This document shows positions 1 to 10,466 of a stretch of DNA of 64,000 nucleotides, piece after piece; within the stretch, counting starts at the first letter, position 1, and each line of letters begins with the position of its first letter. The stretch spans positions 5,545,227-5,609,226 of the forward strand of contig OU452232.1 in assembly GCA_911728455.2 (NCBI GenBank). The letters are read 5' to 3'. The translations under genes were made by a program, and so were the position numbers. The DNA is from Marthasterias glacialis (Eukaryota > Echinodermata > Asteroidea > Forcipulatida > Asteriidae). The notes beneath the pieces were generated by a model that searched no databases, was not told where the DNA came from, and was given only the letters and a program-made list of their open reading frames with translations.

Positions 1-518
1 ACATCACTATATGGAAACCAGACTAAATGATTATGCTGCTCGTTTCCCACACCGAAAACAAAATGTTGACTTTAAAAACATTTCAGCAACTTCTTTATTA
101 CGTTATAAATTAAAAACACGTTTGGAAAATAAACATAGATAATTCTTCTGCAATAAATATGGATTTTCCCTTAACATATTTTGACTTTTAAATAATTAAA
201 CTTCTCTGGAAATAGAACGGCTGAAAACCATAGCGTCGCGGCGTGGCCATGCCATCGCAAGTACTCGAACTCTCACAAGTCATGCATGCATGACTTGTTC
301 GCGAAACAAACTTACAAAAAATCACCACTTTCGGTCCAGTGTTGATTACTAGCCCTAGTGTGGGTTACTCCAGCGCTGTGCATAGCACATAAAACATTCT
401 GAGGCATTTTGGAGTATGCAAATGTACAATACAATCTTCCTGTTGTTTTAATTCTCTATTCGCTGATGGAACCCAAGCCATCTACTGTCTTTAGTCAAAA
501 ACCCTCCTGATGAATCAT
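1..518. other. Window start, nothing coding recognised
   Basis: AT-rich; includes a 24-bp perfect palindrome at 275-298 (ACAAGTCATGCA and its complement). Confidence 0.4.
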
Positions 519-1566
519 CCAAAGTACTTCACTCTATGGTAAACTCTATTGGTTTGCCTGGCCCCAGGCTTAGAGTGGGTGGTTTGGAGGTACAGTACCA
601 AATCCATCAAAATACTCCACTCTAAGGTAAACTCTATAGGTTTGCCTGGCCCCAGGTTTAGAGTCGGGTGGTTTGGAGGTACAGGACCAAATTCATTAAA
701 ATACTCCACTCTATGGTAACTTAACACCCAAATGTTTAGACTCTGATAAGATTGGTATGCCTGGCCCCAGGCTTAGAATGGGGTGGTTTGGAGGTACCGT
801 ACCAAATCCATCAAAATACTCCACTCTATAGTAACTCAACACCCAAATGTTTGGACTCTGATAAGATTGGTTTGCCTGGCCCCAGGCTTAGAGTGGGTGG
901 TTTGGAGGTACAGTACCAACTCCATCAAAATACTCCACTGTATGGTAACTCAACACCTAAATGTTTGGACTCTGATAAGATTGGTTTGCCTGGCCCCAGG
1001 CTTAGAGTGGGTGGTTTGGAGGTACAGTACCAAATTCATTAAAATACTCCACTGTATGGTAACTCAACACCTAAATGTTTGGACTCTGATAAGATTGGTT
1101 TGCCTGGCCCCAGGCTTAGAGTGGGTGGTTTGGAGGTACAGTACCAACTCCATCAAAATACTCCACTGTATGGTAACTCAACACCTAAATGTTTGGACTC
1201 TGCTAAGATTGGTATGCCTGGCCCCAGGCTTAGAGTGGGTGGTTTGGAGGTACAGTACCAAATCCATCAAAATACTCCACTCTAAGGTAAACTCAACACC
1301 TAAATGTTTGGACTCTGATAAGATTGGTTTGCCTGGCCCCAGGCTTAGAGTGGGTGGTTTGGAGGTACAGTACCAAATCCATCAAAATACTCCACTGTAT
1401 GGTAACTTAACACCCAAATGTTTGGACTCTGATAAGATTGGTTTGCCTGGCCCCAGGCTTAGAGTGGGTGGTTTGGAGGTACAGTACCAACTCCATCAAA
1501 ATACTCCACTCCAAGGTAAACTCAACACCCAAATGTTTGGACTCTGATAAGATTGGTATGCCATTC
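519..1566. repeat. 114-bp minisatellite, about 9 copies
   Basis: Units contain TTTGCCTGGCCCCAGGCTTA and CAGTACCAA. The block GGTTTGCC (or GGTATGCC) recurs at 551, 639, 754, 869, 983, 1097, 1211, 1325, 1440 and 1555. The first interval is 88 bp and the rest 114-115 bp. Frames crossing it are by-products of the repeat. Confidence 0.95.
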
Positions 1567-2639
1567 CTAATGATAAACAGCAGTACCATATCCTTTGTTT
1601 GTATGTAGTTAGACAGCTTTCCTGAATAGAATTTAGGAGGATTTGATATGTTGTAGTTAATTAATGTACGTGTATCTCTGTCATGTTGAGTGTCACTCTA
1701 CCTTCTTGAAGTATGTTATTAAAAAATATATCGTCAACTTTCCCTCCTCTTTCAACAATTGAACGCAAGTAGCTGCTCTAAAAACTCAGATTTGTTCCGC
1801 ATTGAACATGTCTTTAGGAATCAAAACCCATCTCAAAAAGAGAAAAACACGCGATCCTCTAACTGTCTCAGAAAAAAAAAGTCAAATTCTGGAGAGAAAC
1901 TTTCGAGCACGTAGTTTAAGCCGCTCGCACGACTCGTTACATAAACTCTTAAAAATCGCATTTTCAATGTGAAGAATTCGGTGCATCATCGAGTCCTTAC
2001 TACTGACTCAAAGCATTTGTGACTCAAAATATTGACGCCAGAGCTGGCAATGAGCGATCACACACCTCTGAACAAGAGACAACCATGGTTGATTACAGAG
2101 TTCATTATTTATGCGGCTGGTTCGACAGCATGTCAAAGGTAAGAGTTTCAATGTACTGAAAGTTAAAGCGCGCCAAGATAGCACCTTTAAGTTATCATGC
2201 ACTTATTTATGTGAAATGCTACTTTTGATTTATGTTATAATTGTTTTGTTTATTGTTTCATAGTTCTTGTTTATTTTCCTTAAGTAATTTTGTACCTTCT
2301 ATTTCTATCTATGTATGTGACGCCCCATGCCAAAATCAGGCCCTTCTTTGAAATAGTGAAATGGCATTGAAGCCCCAGCTCAACATTGGTAAACTGACTG
2401 TAAATAATTTCATCCTTTGCACAAAATCGAAATATTTGTAAAAGAACCAACCTGTGAAAATGTCAGCTCATTTCTTTTTTTTAATTTGCGAGAAAACAGT
2501 TGAAATGGTTTCAGTATTTTTGTACGTATTCACTTTTAAAGTGAATACAACAAAAACATCACCCATGTCAATGTGAAATGATGCATTAAACATTCTATAT
2601 ATTGGGAATTACTTGCAGTAAAGGCCCTAATTAGTGAAG
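1567..2639. other. Stretch between two minisatellites
   Basis: No exon, SINE or MITE recognised. If the SLC17 gene extends leftwards, this is intron. Confidence 0.4.
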
Positions 2640-4970
2640 GTAATTATGAGACGTACCCTAATCCACTAAGTGAAAGTAGAAATCCTCTGGTTTTCCTATC
2701 TACTCCGGGGTAGTACATACTGTACAACAGGACAAGTTGGTCATACTGATTACCTAGGTGCCTTTGAAATGTTCCAATAGAACTTGACAATTTCCTCATA
2801 GAGATGTCCTTTACCAGGGAGAAACTGCCTTGATAGTTCTTATCTGAACTAGGTAGTCTCCTGATTCCCAAACTACTCCGTGGCAGTAGATAAATAGCAA
2901 ATCAAGTTCTTATTTTGAACTCTGTAGTCTCCCAACTCCCAGACTACTCCGTGGCAGTAGATAAATAGCAAATCAAGTTCTTATTTTGAACTCGGTAGTC
3001 TCCCAACTCCCAGACTACTCCGTGGCAGTAGATAAACAGCAAATCAAGTTCTTATTTTGAACTCGGTTGTCTCCCAACTCCCAGACTACTCCGTGGCAGT
3101 AGATAAATAGCAAATCAAGTTCTTATTTTGAACTCAGTTGTCTCCCAACTCCCAGACTACTCCGTGGCAGTAGATAAATAGCAAATCAAGTTCTTATTTT
3201 GAACTCGGTTGTCTCCCAACTCCCAAACTACTCCGTGGCAGTAGATAAATAGCAAATCAAGTTCTTATTTTGAACTCAGTTGTCTTCCAACTCCCAGACT
3301 ACTCCGTGACAGTAGATAAATAGCAAATCAAGTTCTTATTTTGAACTCGGTAGTCTCCCAACTCCCAAACTACTCCGTGGTCCAGTAGATAAATAGCAAA
3401 TCAAGTTCTTATTTTGAACTCGGTTGTCTCCCAACTCCAAAACTACTCCGTGGCAGTAGATAAATAGCAAACCAAGTTCTTTTGAACTAGGTAGTCTCCC
3501 AACTCCCAAACTACTCCGTGGCAGTAGATAAATAGCAAATCAAGTTCTTATTTTGAACTCGGTAGTCTCCCAACTCCCAAACTACTCCGTGGCAGTAGAT
3601 AAATAGCAAATCAAGTTCTTATTTTGAACTCGGTAGTCTCCCAACTCCCAAACTACTCCGTGGCAGTAGATAAACAGCAAATCAAGTTCTTATTTTGAAC
3701 TCGGTTGTCTCCCAACTCCCAGACTACTCCGTGGCAGTAGATAAATAGCAAATCAAGTTCTTATTTTGGACTCAGTTGTCTCCCAACTCCCAAACTACTC
3801 CGTGACAGTAGATAAATAGCAAATCAAGTTCTTATTTTGAACTCGGTTGTCTCCCAACTCCCAGACTACTCCGTGGCAGTAGATAAATAGCAAATCAAGT
3901 TCTTATTTTGAACTCGGTAGTCTCGCAACTCCCAGACTACTCCGTGGCAGTAGATAAATAGCAAATCAAGTTCTTATTTTGAACTCTGTAGTCTCCCAAC
4001 TCCCAAACTACTCCGTGGCAGTAGATAAATAGCAAATCAAGTTCTTATTTTGAACTCGGTAGTCTCCCAACTCCCAGACTACTCCGTGGCAGTAGATAAA
4101 TAGCAAATCAAGTTCTTATTTTGAACTCGGTAGTCTCCCAATTCCCAAACTACTCCGAGGCAGTAGATAAATAGCAAATCAAGTTCTTATTTTGAACTCG
4201 GTAGTCTCCCAACTCCCAAACTACTCCGAGGCAGTAGATAAATAGCAAATCAAGTTCTTATTTTGAACTCGGTTGTCTCCCAACTCCCAGACTACTCCGT
4301 GGCAGTAGATAAATAGCAAATCAAGTTCTTATTTTGAACTCGGTAGTCTTCCAACTCCCAAACTACTCCGTGGCAGTAGATAAATAGCAAATCAAGTTCT
4401 TATTTTGAACTCAGTTGTCTTCCAACTCCCAGACTACTCCGTGACAGTAGATAAATAGCAAATCAAGTTCTTATTTTGAACTCGGTAGTCTCCCAACTCC
4501 CAAACTACTCCGTGGTCCAGTAGATAAATAGCAAATCAAGTTCTTATTTTGAACTCGGTTGTCTCCCAACTCCAAAACTACTCCGTGGCAGTAGATAAAT
4601 AGCAAACCAAGTTCTTTTGAACTAGGTAGTCTCCCAACTCCCAAACTACTCCGTGGCAGTAGATAAATAGCAAATCAAGTTCTTATTTTGAACTCGGTAG
4701 TCTCCCAACTCCCAAACTACTCCGTGGCAGTAGATAAATAGCAAATCAAGTTCTTATTTTGAACTCGGTAGTCTCCCAACTCCCAGACTACTCCGTGGCA
4801 GTAGATAAACAGCAAATCAAGTTCTTATTTTGAACTCGGTTGTCTCCCAACTCCCAGACTACTCCGTGGCAGTAGATAAATAGCAAATCAAGTTCTTATT
4901 TTGGACTCAGTTGTCTCCCAACTCCCAAACTACTCCGTGACAGTAGATAAATAGCAAATCAAGTTCTTAT
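2640..4970. repeat. 71-bp minisatellite, about 29 copies, with higher-order duplication
   Basis: Units of 71 bp contain CTACTCCGTGGCAGTAGATA and CAAGTTCTTATTTTGAACTC. Divergent copies lie at 2640-2872 and regular ones from 2873. Two marker variants, GTGGTCCAGTAG (3377 and 4512) and a shortened unit CAAACCAAGTTCTTTTG, recur in the same order 1135 bp apart, so a block of 16 units was copied. Confidence 0.95.
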
Positions 4971-4984
4971 CGGAACAGTCTACA

Positions 4985-5110
4985 CAACAAAGTAGGTAGC
5001 AGCATATCCAGGTGAATTGGGGGCGGGGCAAGTGCCCCCATAAATTCTAAAAATCCAGATACATGTAATTCATTAAAAAAACATAGTCCCCCCCCCCCAC
5101 TACGCCGCTG
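4985..5110. repeat. Dispersed repeat fragment (G/C-run family)
   Basis: GATACATGTAATTCATTAAA followed by a C-run is shared with 61375-61420, and the flanking GGGGGCGGGGCAAGTGCCCC belongs to the family with CAGTGGCGTA-type ends seen elsewhere in the window. Confidence 0.55.
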
Positions 5111-5649
5111 AAAGTAGATATTATCACATGGTGTTTCAGCAAACCAAATATATATTGAAAGCTCTTCTCATATATTTTATGAGCATTTGATGAGCAAGTG
5201 AACCCAGTTTTGAGTTTGGTCAAGAAGTGCAGGGTTTTGGCGTGGAACATCACATATTTTTAAAATACTAAAACGGCTCCCTCACTGTTGATATATTTCT
5301 TAAATGTAATTTTTCAAACTTTATGTATATGAGATGAAATTATTAATTATTTTGTTCATTTTCTGACATTTTCTTAGTACAAACTTTAAGAATAAAAATG
5401 TTCAAAGTCAACTCTATATGTTATTGAGATATTACAATGGCCCAATTATTAATGATTTATGAATATAATTTTTTCATACACCTGTAATTATTACTACTTG
5501 AGTTGACGTAAATGATTTTGAATGTTTAAAATCTTATTATCTGTTCCAGTAACTTCAGTTGTGTGCCATTAATCGTGGTCCAAAGCGTTGACATTTTACT
5601 GATCATACTCTTTCAAGTTACAATCAGTTTTGTTTTGTTTTTAATACAG
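5111..5649 (+). other. Probable SLC17 intron
   Basis: AT-rich sequence leading to the acceptor at 5649; nothing else recognised. Confidence 0.45.
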
Positions 5650-5774
5650 GAACGTTTGGTTTAATATGGTTTGTCATCTGGATGTTATGTGTACATGATA
5701 AGCCGTCATGCCACCCTCGTATATCGGACGTAGAAAGAGTCTATATCGAAACCTCAATCGGGACTAAAGAAAAG
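5650..5774 (+). CDS. SLC17A5-like: SLC17 exon: TM6 and start of central loop
   Basis: The acceptor ttaatacag precedes the exon and the donor GTAAAC follows it. Two bases complete a split codon, then 41 codons encode a hydrophobic stretch (GLIWFVIWMLCV), which is the end of TM6. It is followed by HPRISDVERVYIETS, matching the conserved SLC17 loop in which a His/Arg-Ile-Ser motif precedes a Glu-x-x-Tyr-Ile helix. The exon ends in phase 0, as the next exon requires. This is the first SLC17 exon visible in the window. Confidence 0.85.
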
Positions 5775-6008
5775 GTAAACAAACATTTGATTGACTTATT
5801 TGTGGTTTTATTTAGTTAGGGCAGCCTCAGACATGTGAAATGTCTGTTTTTTGGCAGAATTCCGCATTTATTTATTTATACAGTTTTTTTTCTTTCTGGG
5901 ACTCCACTTCTTGTGCCGAAGATCAAGCCACATTTTGTACCGCAAAGGTTGGGGATAATCGTCAAAACGCAGACCACATTTGCAATCACAGTGTACACAA
6001 CGCACAAT

Positions 6009-6330
6009 AAGCGAGCGGTTTAGCGCATCGGATTCAAGGTCTGACGGCCGAGTCATCAGGATGTGGGTTCGAATCCTGGTCATGATACTTGTGTCCTTGA
6101 GCAAGACACTTAACTATAATTGCTTCAAATAGGAGTAGAGGCAGTTATGTTTGTCTCGCAACGGATTCATTTACCCCTCCCTGTTCTTAGCTGTGCTGTG
6201 AAGAGACTTGCGTTTATATCTCACCATGTCTTGTTTCTGCACATTGGGGCAGGTTTCTATCCCTTCAAAAAGTAGCCCACACCTCGAGTGGCCTTTAGGC
6301 CTTGTGATGGGCGAATTGCAAAAAAAAAAA
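6009..6330 (+). mobile_element. tRNA-derived SINE, nearly complete
   Basis: A pol III A-box-like GAGCGGTTTAGCGCATCGG (6012) is followed by a B box GGTTCGAATCC (6066). Then come CTTGTGTCCTTGAGCAAGAC, a body, and a 3' A-run at 6320. A 5'-truncated copy of the same body occurs at 38103-38350. It lies in an SLC17 intron. Confidence 0.8.
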
Positions 6331-6518
6331 AAAAACATCCGTGCGAAGCACAAGCAGTCACATCGTTTACAATAATTTACAGGCTGGTAGTCTTCGTTAT
6401 CTCGCTACTTTGCGTGGTAAGTTAAATGCAAGAAACTTTGAATGCTAGAGGGGGCTTTCAGACCAACGCGATAGAAATGAGAGAATACGCCCTCTGTTGC
6501 TGATGTGTACCAGCGCAT

Positions 6519-6759
6519 TATTCTGTACCTTGGTTTGGTGTCTGTATCTCTTCCAATGTGGGCCATCAATACTGTGTAAAATTCTGCAGTATGCACAATA
6601 CTGGTTTTATATTGAGTTGGGTTTTTTTATTGCAGAATTATTCTGTACACTGATTGAGTGTCTTCACATCTCTTCCAGTGTGGGGCATCATTACTGTGTA
6701 GAATTCTGCAATATGCACAATATTGGTTTCTCATTGAATTGTTTTTTTTTTTATTGCAG
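6519..6759 (+). pseudogene. Two tandem decayed copies of the SLC17 TM7 exon start
   Basis: The segment containing the acceptor and the first ~70 bp of the exon at 6760 is repeated at about 120-bp spacing. TATTCTGTAC begins at 6519, 6639 and 6762 (the last being the live exon). The copy at 6639 keeps a T-tract plus TTGCAG acceptor and reads N-Y-S-V-H-stop. The copy at 6519 reads H-Y-S-V-P-W-F-G-V and then drifts out of frame. A conserved spacer (GAATTCTGCA/TATGCACAATA) follows each. Neither decayed copy can encode TM7. Confidence 0.75.
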
Positions 6760-6909
6760 AAATATTCTGTACCCTGGTTGAGTGTCTTCACATCTCTTCC
6801 AATGTGGGGCATCATTATCGGCCATTTCAGCAATAACTGGGGATTTTACACACTGCTGACAAACCTGCCAACTTACCTGAAGGTTGTACTTGGATTTGAT
6901 TTGTCACAG
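6760..6909 (+). CDS. SLC17A5-like: SLC17 exon: TM7 region
   Basis: A long T-tract and ATTGCAG precede the exon and GTATGG follows. Fifty complete codons begin KYSVPWLSVFTSLPMWG and run through HFSNNWGFYTLLTNLPTYL. The PW at the start, the H-F-S-x-N-W and the Y-T-L-L-T-x-L-P-T-Y are family signatures around TM7, a region that lines the substrate path in SLC17 proteins. Two decayed copies of the beginning of this exon, one with its acceptor, lie immediately upstream at 6519-6759. Confidence 0.9.
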
Positions 6910-7117
6910 GTATGGTAAATCAATCACCGTTTTTAAGCAAAAATAACGATGTTTATTTATTTATTTATTTGTTGAGTGGTTTATGGAGCCAAATATATTA
7001 AAATTAAAGTAAAAAGAAACAACTACTGGCTTGAAAATTTCAAAATGTCAAATCCACGCACCAGGAATTGCAAAAGATCGGAACAAACTAAACACGCCAC
7101 AATGGCTCGATTGCCGA

Positions 7118-7415
7118 CTCACTCTGTTACCTCCATTGAGCCGAAATACAATGAATGAACAATGGTGGAAACTTCTTGATGCCTCGTAATAAGCTCCTCT
7201 TGGAACAAAGGGACAAAGGGATATAAACCTGGGATATCATCTGGGATTACACAAAAACCACCTCTCAATGGCCAGAAAACACAAATGTATTCAAGACCTT
7301 TTTTTTTTTCCTTGTATGGGTGAAACAAAGCGTTAGGTGGCATGTGTGTGGTCTTTGCACACTTCGCAGTTGAATGACCGGGCAACCTTTGCTCCAGTGG
7401 TCCTTACAGTGTTAT
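7118..7415. repeat. Dispersed repeat family A, copy 1
   Basis: Shares TTACCTCCATT, GAACAATGGTGGAA, GGAACAAAGGGACAAAG and a terminal GGGCAACCTTTG-type end with 9640-9935 and 63660-63985. About 300 bp, no coding potential recognised. Confidence 0.75.
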
Positions 7416-7429
7416 TACCCCTGTTCATT

Positions 7430-7693
7430 GGGCCCTAAACATTCCTAGAACCATCTCAACTCCTTTGGAGTATGCAGCACCGGCAGCCAAATTATTGCAC
7501 AGGCTGCTAATCAATCACACCAACAATCTCTACCCTGGCAGGTACCTGTTTACTCATGGGTGATGAGAAGCAATCATAGTGAAGTGTCTTTCTCAAGGAC
7601 ACAAAGTGTCATGATCAGGATTTGAACCAACACTCCAGTGACCTAGCTACCAAAACTTGAGTTCGATGCACTAGAACTGCTCAGCCATAACAC
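7430..7693 (-). mobile_element. tRNA-derived SINE, minus strand
   Basis: On the minus strand it has an A-box-like segment (complement of 7661-7686), a B box (complement of GGATTTGAACC at 7619) and CTTTGTGTCCTTGAGAAAGAC. The 3' part contains the complement of GGAGTATGCAGCACCGGCAG, shared with 14185-14385. Confidence 0.75.
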
Positions 7694-7694
7694 A

Positions 7695-8216
7695 CCATGT
7701 ACATGAAATAACAAACCTGTGAAAGTTGGTCATCAGAGTCAAATCTGCACTTTGTGTGACCCAACATGAACATGAAATAAACAAACCTGTGAAAGTTGGT
7801 CATCAGAGTCAAATCTGCACTTTGTGTGACCCAACATGAACATGATATTTAACAAACCTGTGAAAGTTGGTCATCAGAGTCAAATCTGCACTTTGTGTGA
7901 CCCAACATGAACATGAAATAAACAAACCTGTGAAAGTTGGACATCAGAGTCAAATCTGCACTTTGTGTGACCCAACATGAACATGAAATAAACAAACCTG
8001 TGAGAGTTGGTCATCAGAGTCAAATCTGCACTGTGTGTGACCCAACATGAACATGAAATAAACAAACCTGTGAGAGTTGGTCATCAGAGTCAAATCTGCA
8101 CTGTGTGTGACCCAACATGAACATGAAATAAACAAACCTGTGAGAGTTGGTCATCAGAGTCAAATCTGCACTGTGTGTGACCCAACATGAACATGAAATA
8201 AACAAACCTGTGAAAG
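7695..8216. repeat. 70-bp minisatellite, about 7 copies
   Basis: Unit: ACCTGTGAAAGTTGGTCATC, AGAGTCAAATCTGCACTTTG, TGTGACCCAACATGAACATG, AAATAAACAA. The unit resembles the end of a dispersed repeat that continues at 8216-8420, with single relatives at 25415-25465, 53420-53490 and 55845-55890. It lies in an SLC17 intron. Confidence 0.93.
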
Positions 8217-8420
8217 TTTAAGCTTAACCAATCATCAGAGTCAAGAGAAAAAAAGTGAAAAACCCAACCACTGCTTTCACTGTTTTCAAACAACGGGTAT
8301 CGGACTCACAAGATCAAAACTAAATGACACTACAGCACTACAGCATTTCATGCAAAAATATTTCAAGGGAAGTTTTCCACCATGACCATCTTCATTGCCC
8401 CCCTTGCACGCATGTCACAT
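8216..8420. repeat. Dispersed repeat family B, copy 1
   Basis: AAACCTGTGAAA...TCATCA...TTTCAC(T)GTTTT ... GGGAAGTTTTCCACCATGAC is shared in the same order with 55845-56050. The two copies differ by small indels. Confidence 0.7.
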
Positions 8421-8439
8421 GTGGCCACTGTGCCACGCT

Positions 8440-8580
8440 CACCATTTGGGACTCAATGTGTAAGCATGTAAACGCAGTGTCGCATAAAATTCACACTTTA
8501 TTGTATAACACACAGGGACATTGACTCCCAAAATGGCGCAACCACGATTATTGTGATGATGACGTCAGGTCAATTGAGTC
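8440..8580. repeat. Dispersed repeat family C (ATGGCGCAACCA/TGACGTCA)
   Basis: GACTCCCAAAATGGCGCAAC followed by GATGACGTCAGGT occurs here and at 10122-10172. An inverted, wider copy lies at 28338-28490. Confidence 0.65.
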
Positions 8581-8884
8581 AATACCATATATAGATAGTC
8601 TAATAGACACCATCTTTTACAGCAAATTGCATTTTGGCTTGCAGGTGCATCAAGCGCTTAGATTATTAACGCAGCCGCGTTGTTCGTTAACGTGCAATGA
8701 GTCTTGTGAAATGCGCGTATGCACTCATTCTTACGCAAAAACGCACGACCGTGTGTTGCAAACTGCCCGTAAAGATGGCCGATGTACAGTGGTATTGGGA
8801 GGTATCTATAAAGTTATGTGTAATCAAGACTTCTCATTCCTACCAAGATGTTTTATGCAAATGCTTTACCTGGTACCTTAACAG

Positions 8885-9017
8885 AGTGGTTTCCTGGCCG
8901 CAGTGCCCTACCTGACCCTGTGGTTTTTCATGCTGACTGGTGGCCAGGTAGCAGACTATCTGAGGGGCCATGGTATTTTATCAACGGCGGTAACGAGGAA
9001 GATTTTTAATTCGATAG
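8885..9017 (+). CDS. SLC17A5-like: SLC17 exon: TM8
   Basis: The acceptor is ACAG at 8881-8884 and the donor GTACGT. The frame begins SGFLAAVPYLTLW and continues through GGQVADYLR, the conserved loop after TM8 (G-Q-x-A-D in the family), ending at RKIFNSI plus one base (phase 1). Exon length is 133 bp, and it joins the next exon through a split glycine codon. Confidence 0.9.
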
Positions 9018-9249
9018 GTACGTATCAACCGTGTAGACCCTAGCCATTGGCATTGACAAATTCTTCTCAGATCACAGAGAGGCCTCATCACATGTATATG
9101 AATGAAAGTAATCAACCACAAGGGAAAGTTACTGGGTAAAAAAAGTTTAACTGATGGGGTAAGCAAAAAACAAAATTGCCCCCTACAATCCCACAGAACG
9201 GGGTCTAGTGCTACTGCTGGTTGGCGATCTCCCCATTTTGTCAGTAAAA

Positions 9250-9332
9250 TTAGGGCTAGATAAGCTCAGTTGGTAGAGCGCTGGCGCAGTAATCCGGAGA
9301 TCACAGGTTCAAATCCCGTTCCAGTCAAATTT
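9250..9332 (+). mobile_element. tRNA-like sequence, probably a SINE head
   Basis: GATAAGCTCAGTTGGTAGAG has a perfect A box and D-arm, and GGTTCAAATCCCG is a B box with a T-arm at the right distance. The anticodon stem pairs poorly, no U33 precedes an anticodon and the acceptor ends do not pair, so a working tRNA is unlikely. Confidence 0.6.
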
Positions 9333-9352
9333 TCTTAGTTCACCCCATAATT

Positions 9353-9505
9353 GCATTTGGTGCTTGATATATGGCAGGGTGTACCCCCCCCCCCTCCTAT
9401 TGTGTCTTCATTGTGTTCTACAAATCTCTGGAATTCTTTTGAGGATTTTAGGGGGGGGGTGCTTCTGTACAAGAGGGGAAGAGTGTGTTAGAAGTGGTTT
9501 ATTAC
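9353..9505 (+). repeat. Dispersed repeat family D, copy 1
   Basis: GGCAGGGTGTACC, CCTCCTATTGTGTCTTCATT and GTACAAGAGGGGAAGAGTGT match the complement of 29955-30105, with the same C-run and G-run between. Confidence 0.75.
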
Positions 9506-9506
9506 C

Positions 9507-9560
9507 AAAGATTATAGAGCGCCAAAGGCGCAAGATGGGGAACTCAGGCTGAAATGTGAA
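9507..9560 (+). mobile_element. Solo end of the hAT-type MITE family
   Basis: CAAAGATTATAGAGCGCC(A)AAGGCGCAAGATGGGGAAC is the terminal repeat found at both ends of the complete element at 30120-30346. No second terminus was found here. Confidence 0.65.
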
Positions 9561-9639
9561 ATCCTTATGTGAAAACCTTAGCTGTGTTCCTCTGCCCACA
9601 ATCGGTACTAAATTACGGAATCACAGGCTAGACTCCAAG

Positions 9640-10075
9640 TTCACTCTGACTTACCTCCATTGAGCTGAAATAAAATGAGTGGACAATGGTGGAAGCCTCT
9701 CCATGTCTCATAATGCCCTTCTTGAACAAAAAGGCAAAGGTCTAGAATCGGGTGTTACACAATATCAGCTGCACAATAGCCAAAAATTGGCAAAACATTG
9801 AGCACCATGTGTCCTGTTTGTGTTGTTGGAACGAAGTGTTACGCAGCGTGAGCGTGCTCTGTGCACGCTCAGCGGTAGAATGTCTGGGCGACCTTTGTTC
9901 CGGTATTCCGATTTAACACAATGGCATGTATTAATGTTGATGGGTAGCTGGATCGAAAAACATTTTCACACACCGCCTGCACAATAGCCAAAAACTGGTG
10001 AAACATTGAGCGCCATTCGTCCGGTTTGTGTTGTTGGAATGAAGCATTACACGGCATGTGTTAGCTGGATCGAAA
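9640..10075. repeat. Dispersed repeat family A, copy 2, with internal partial duplication
   Basis: Same order of blocks as 7118-7415. The segment GCACAATAGCCAAAAA...GTTGTTGGAA occurs at 9772 and again at 9990, so part of the element is duplicated. Confidence 0.7.
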
Positions 10076-10121
10076 AACATCTCATGAATTCACATCAGCT
10101 GGTGCCAACTGGTTAAATCTG

Positions 10122-10172
10122 ACTCCCAAAATGGCGCAACCAAGATATTATCATGAGTGATGACGTCAGGTG
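10122..10172. repeat. Dispersed repeat family C, short copy
   Basis: GACTCCCAAAATGGCGCAAC then GTGATGACGTCAGGT, ending about 50 bp before an SLC17 exon. Confidence 0.6.
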
Positions 10173-10224
10173 AACTCCTTCATTATAACAATTTCAATGT
10201 CTTTGTTTTTTTTTATGCATCCAG

Positions 10225-10466
10225 GTTTGATCTTGCCCGCCATTTTCCTTGTCATCACTGGCTACGTAGGCTGCAATTACGTCTTAGCTGTAGTGTTCCT
10301 CACCCTCTCAGTAGGGCTGTGTGGTGTAGCGCAGTCAGGCTATAACGTAAATCACCTAGACTTAGCTCCTAGATTTGCTGGTGCATTGATGGGTATAACC
10401 AACATGGTTGCCACAATACCAGGATTTCTCGGACCAGTACTTGTTGGCGAACTCACTCAAGATCAG
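10225..10466 (+). CDS. SLC17A5-like: SLC17 exon: TM9 to TM11 with family signature
   Basis: The acceptor is a T-tract ending ATCCAG; the donor is GTAATC. Eighty full codons after the split glycine encode TM9 (LILPAIFLVITGYVGC), TM10 (LAVVFLTLSVGLCGV), the SLC17 signature SGYNVNHLDLAPRFAG and TM11 (GITNMVATIPGFLGPVLVG). The exon ends in phase 0. Within the signature NHLD-x-APRFAG is nearly invariant in sialin and VGLUT proteins. ATIPG favours a sialin-like protein over a VGLUT. Confidence 0.95.

Noticed and set aside
783-1547. Long open frames across the 114-bp repeat
   Set aside because: They arise because the tandem unit has no stop in those frames; three frames are partly open, and no start context or splice sites fit a gene.
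519-4970. CRISPR array
   Set aside because: The repeats are contiguous tandem units without unique spacers, in a eukaryotic genome.
9250-9332. Functional tRNA gene
   Set aside because: A and B boxes are good, but the anticodon stem-loop lacks a proper stem and U33, and the acceptor ends do not pair.
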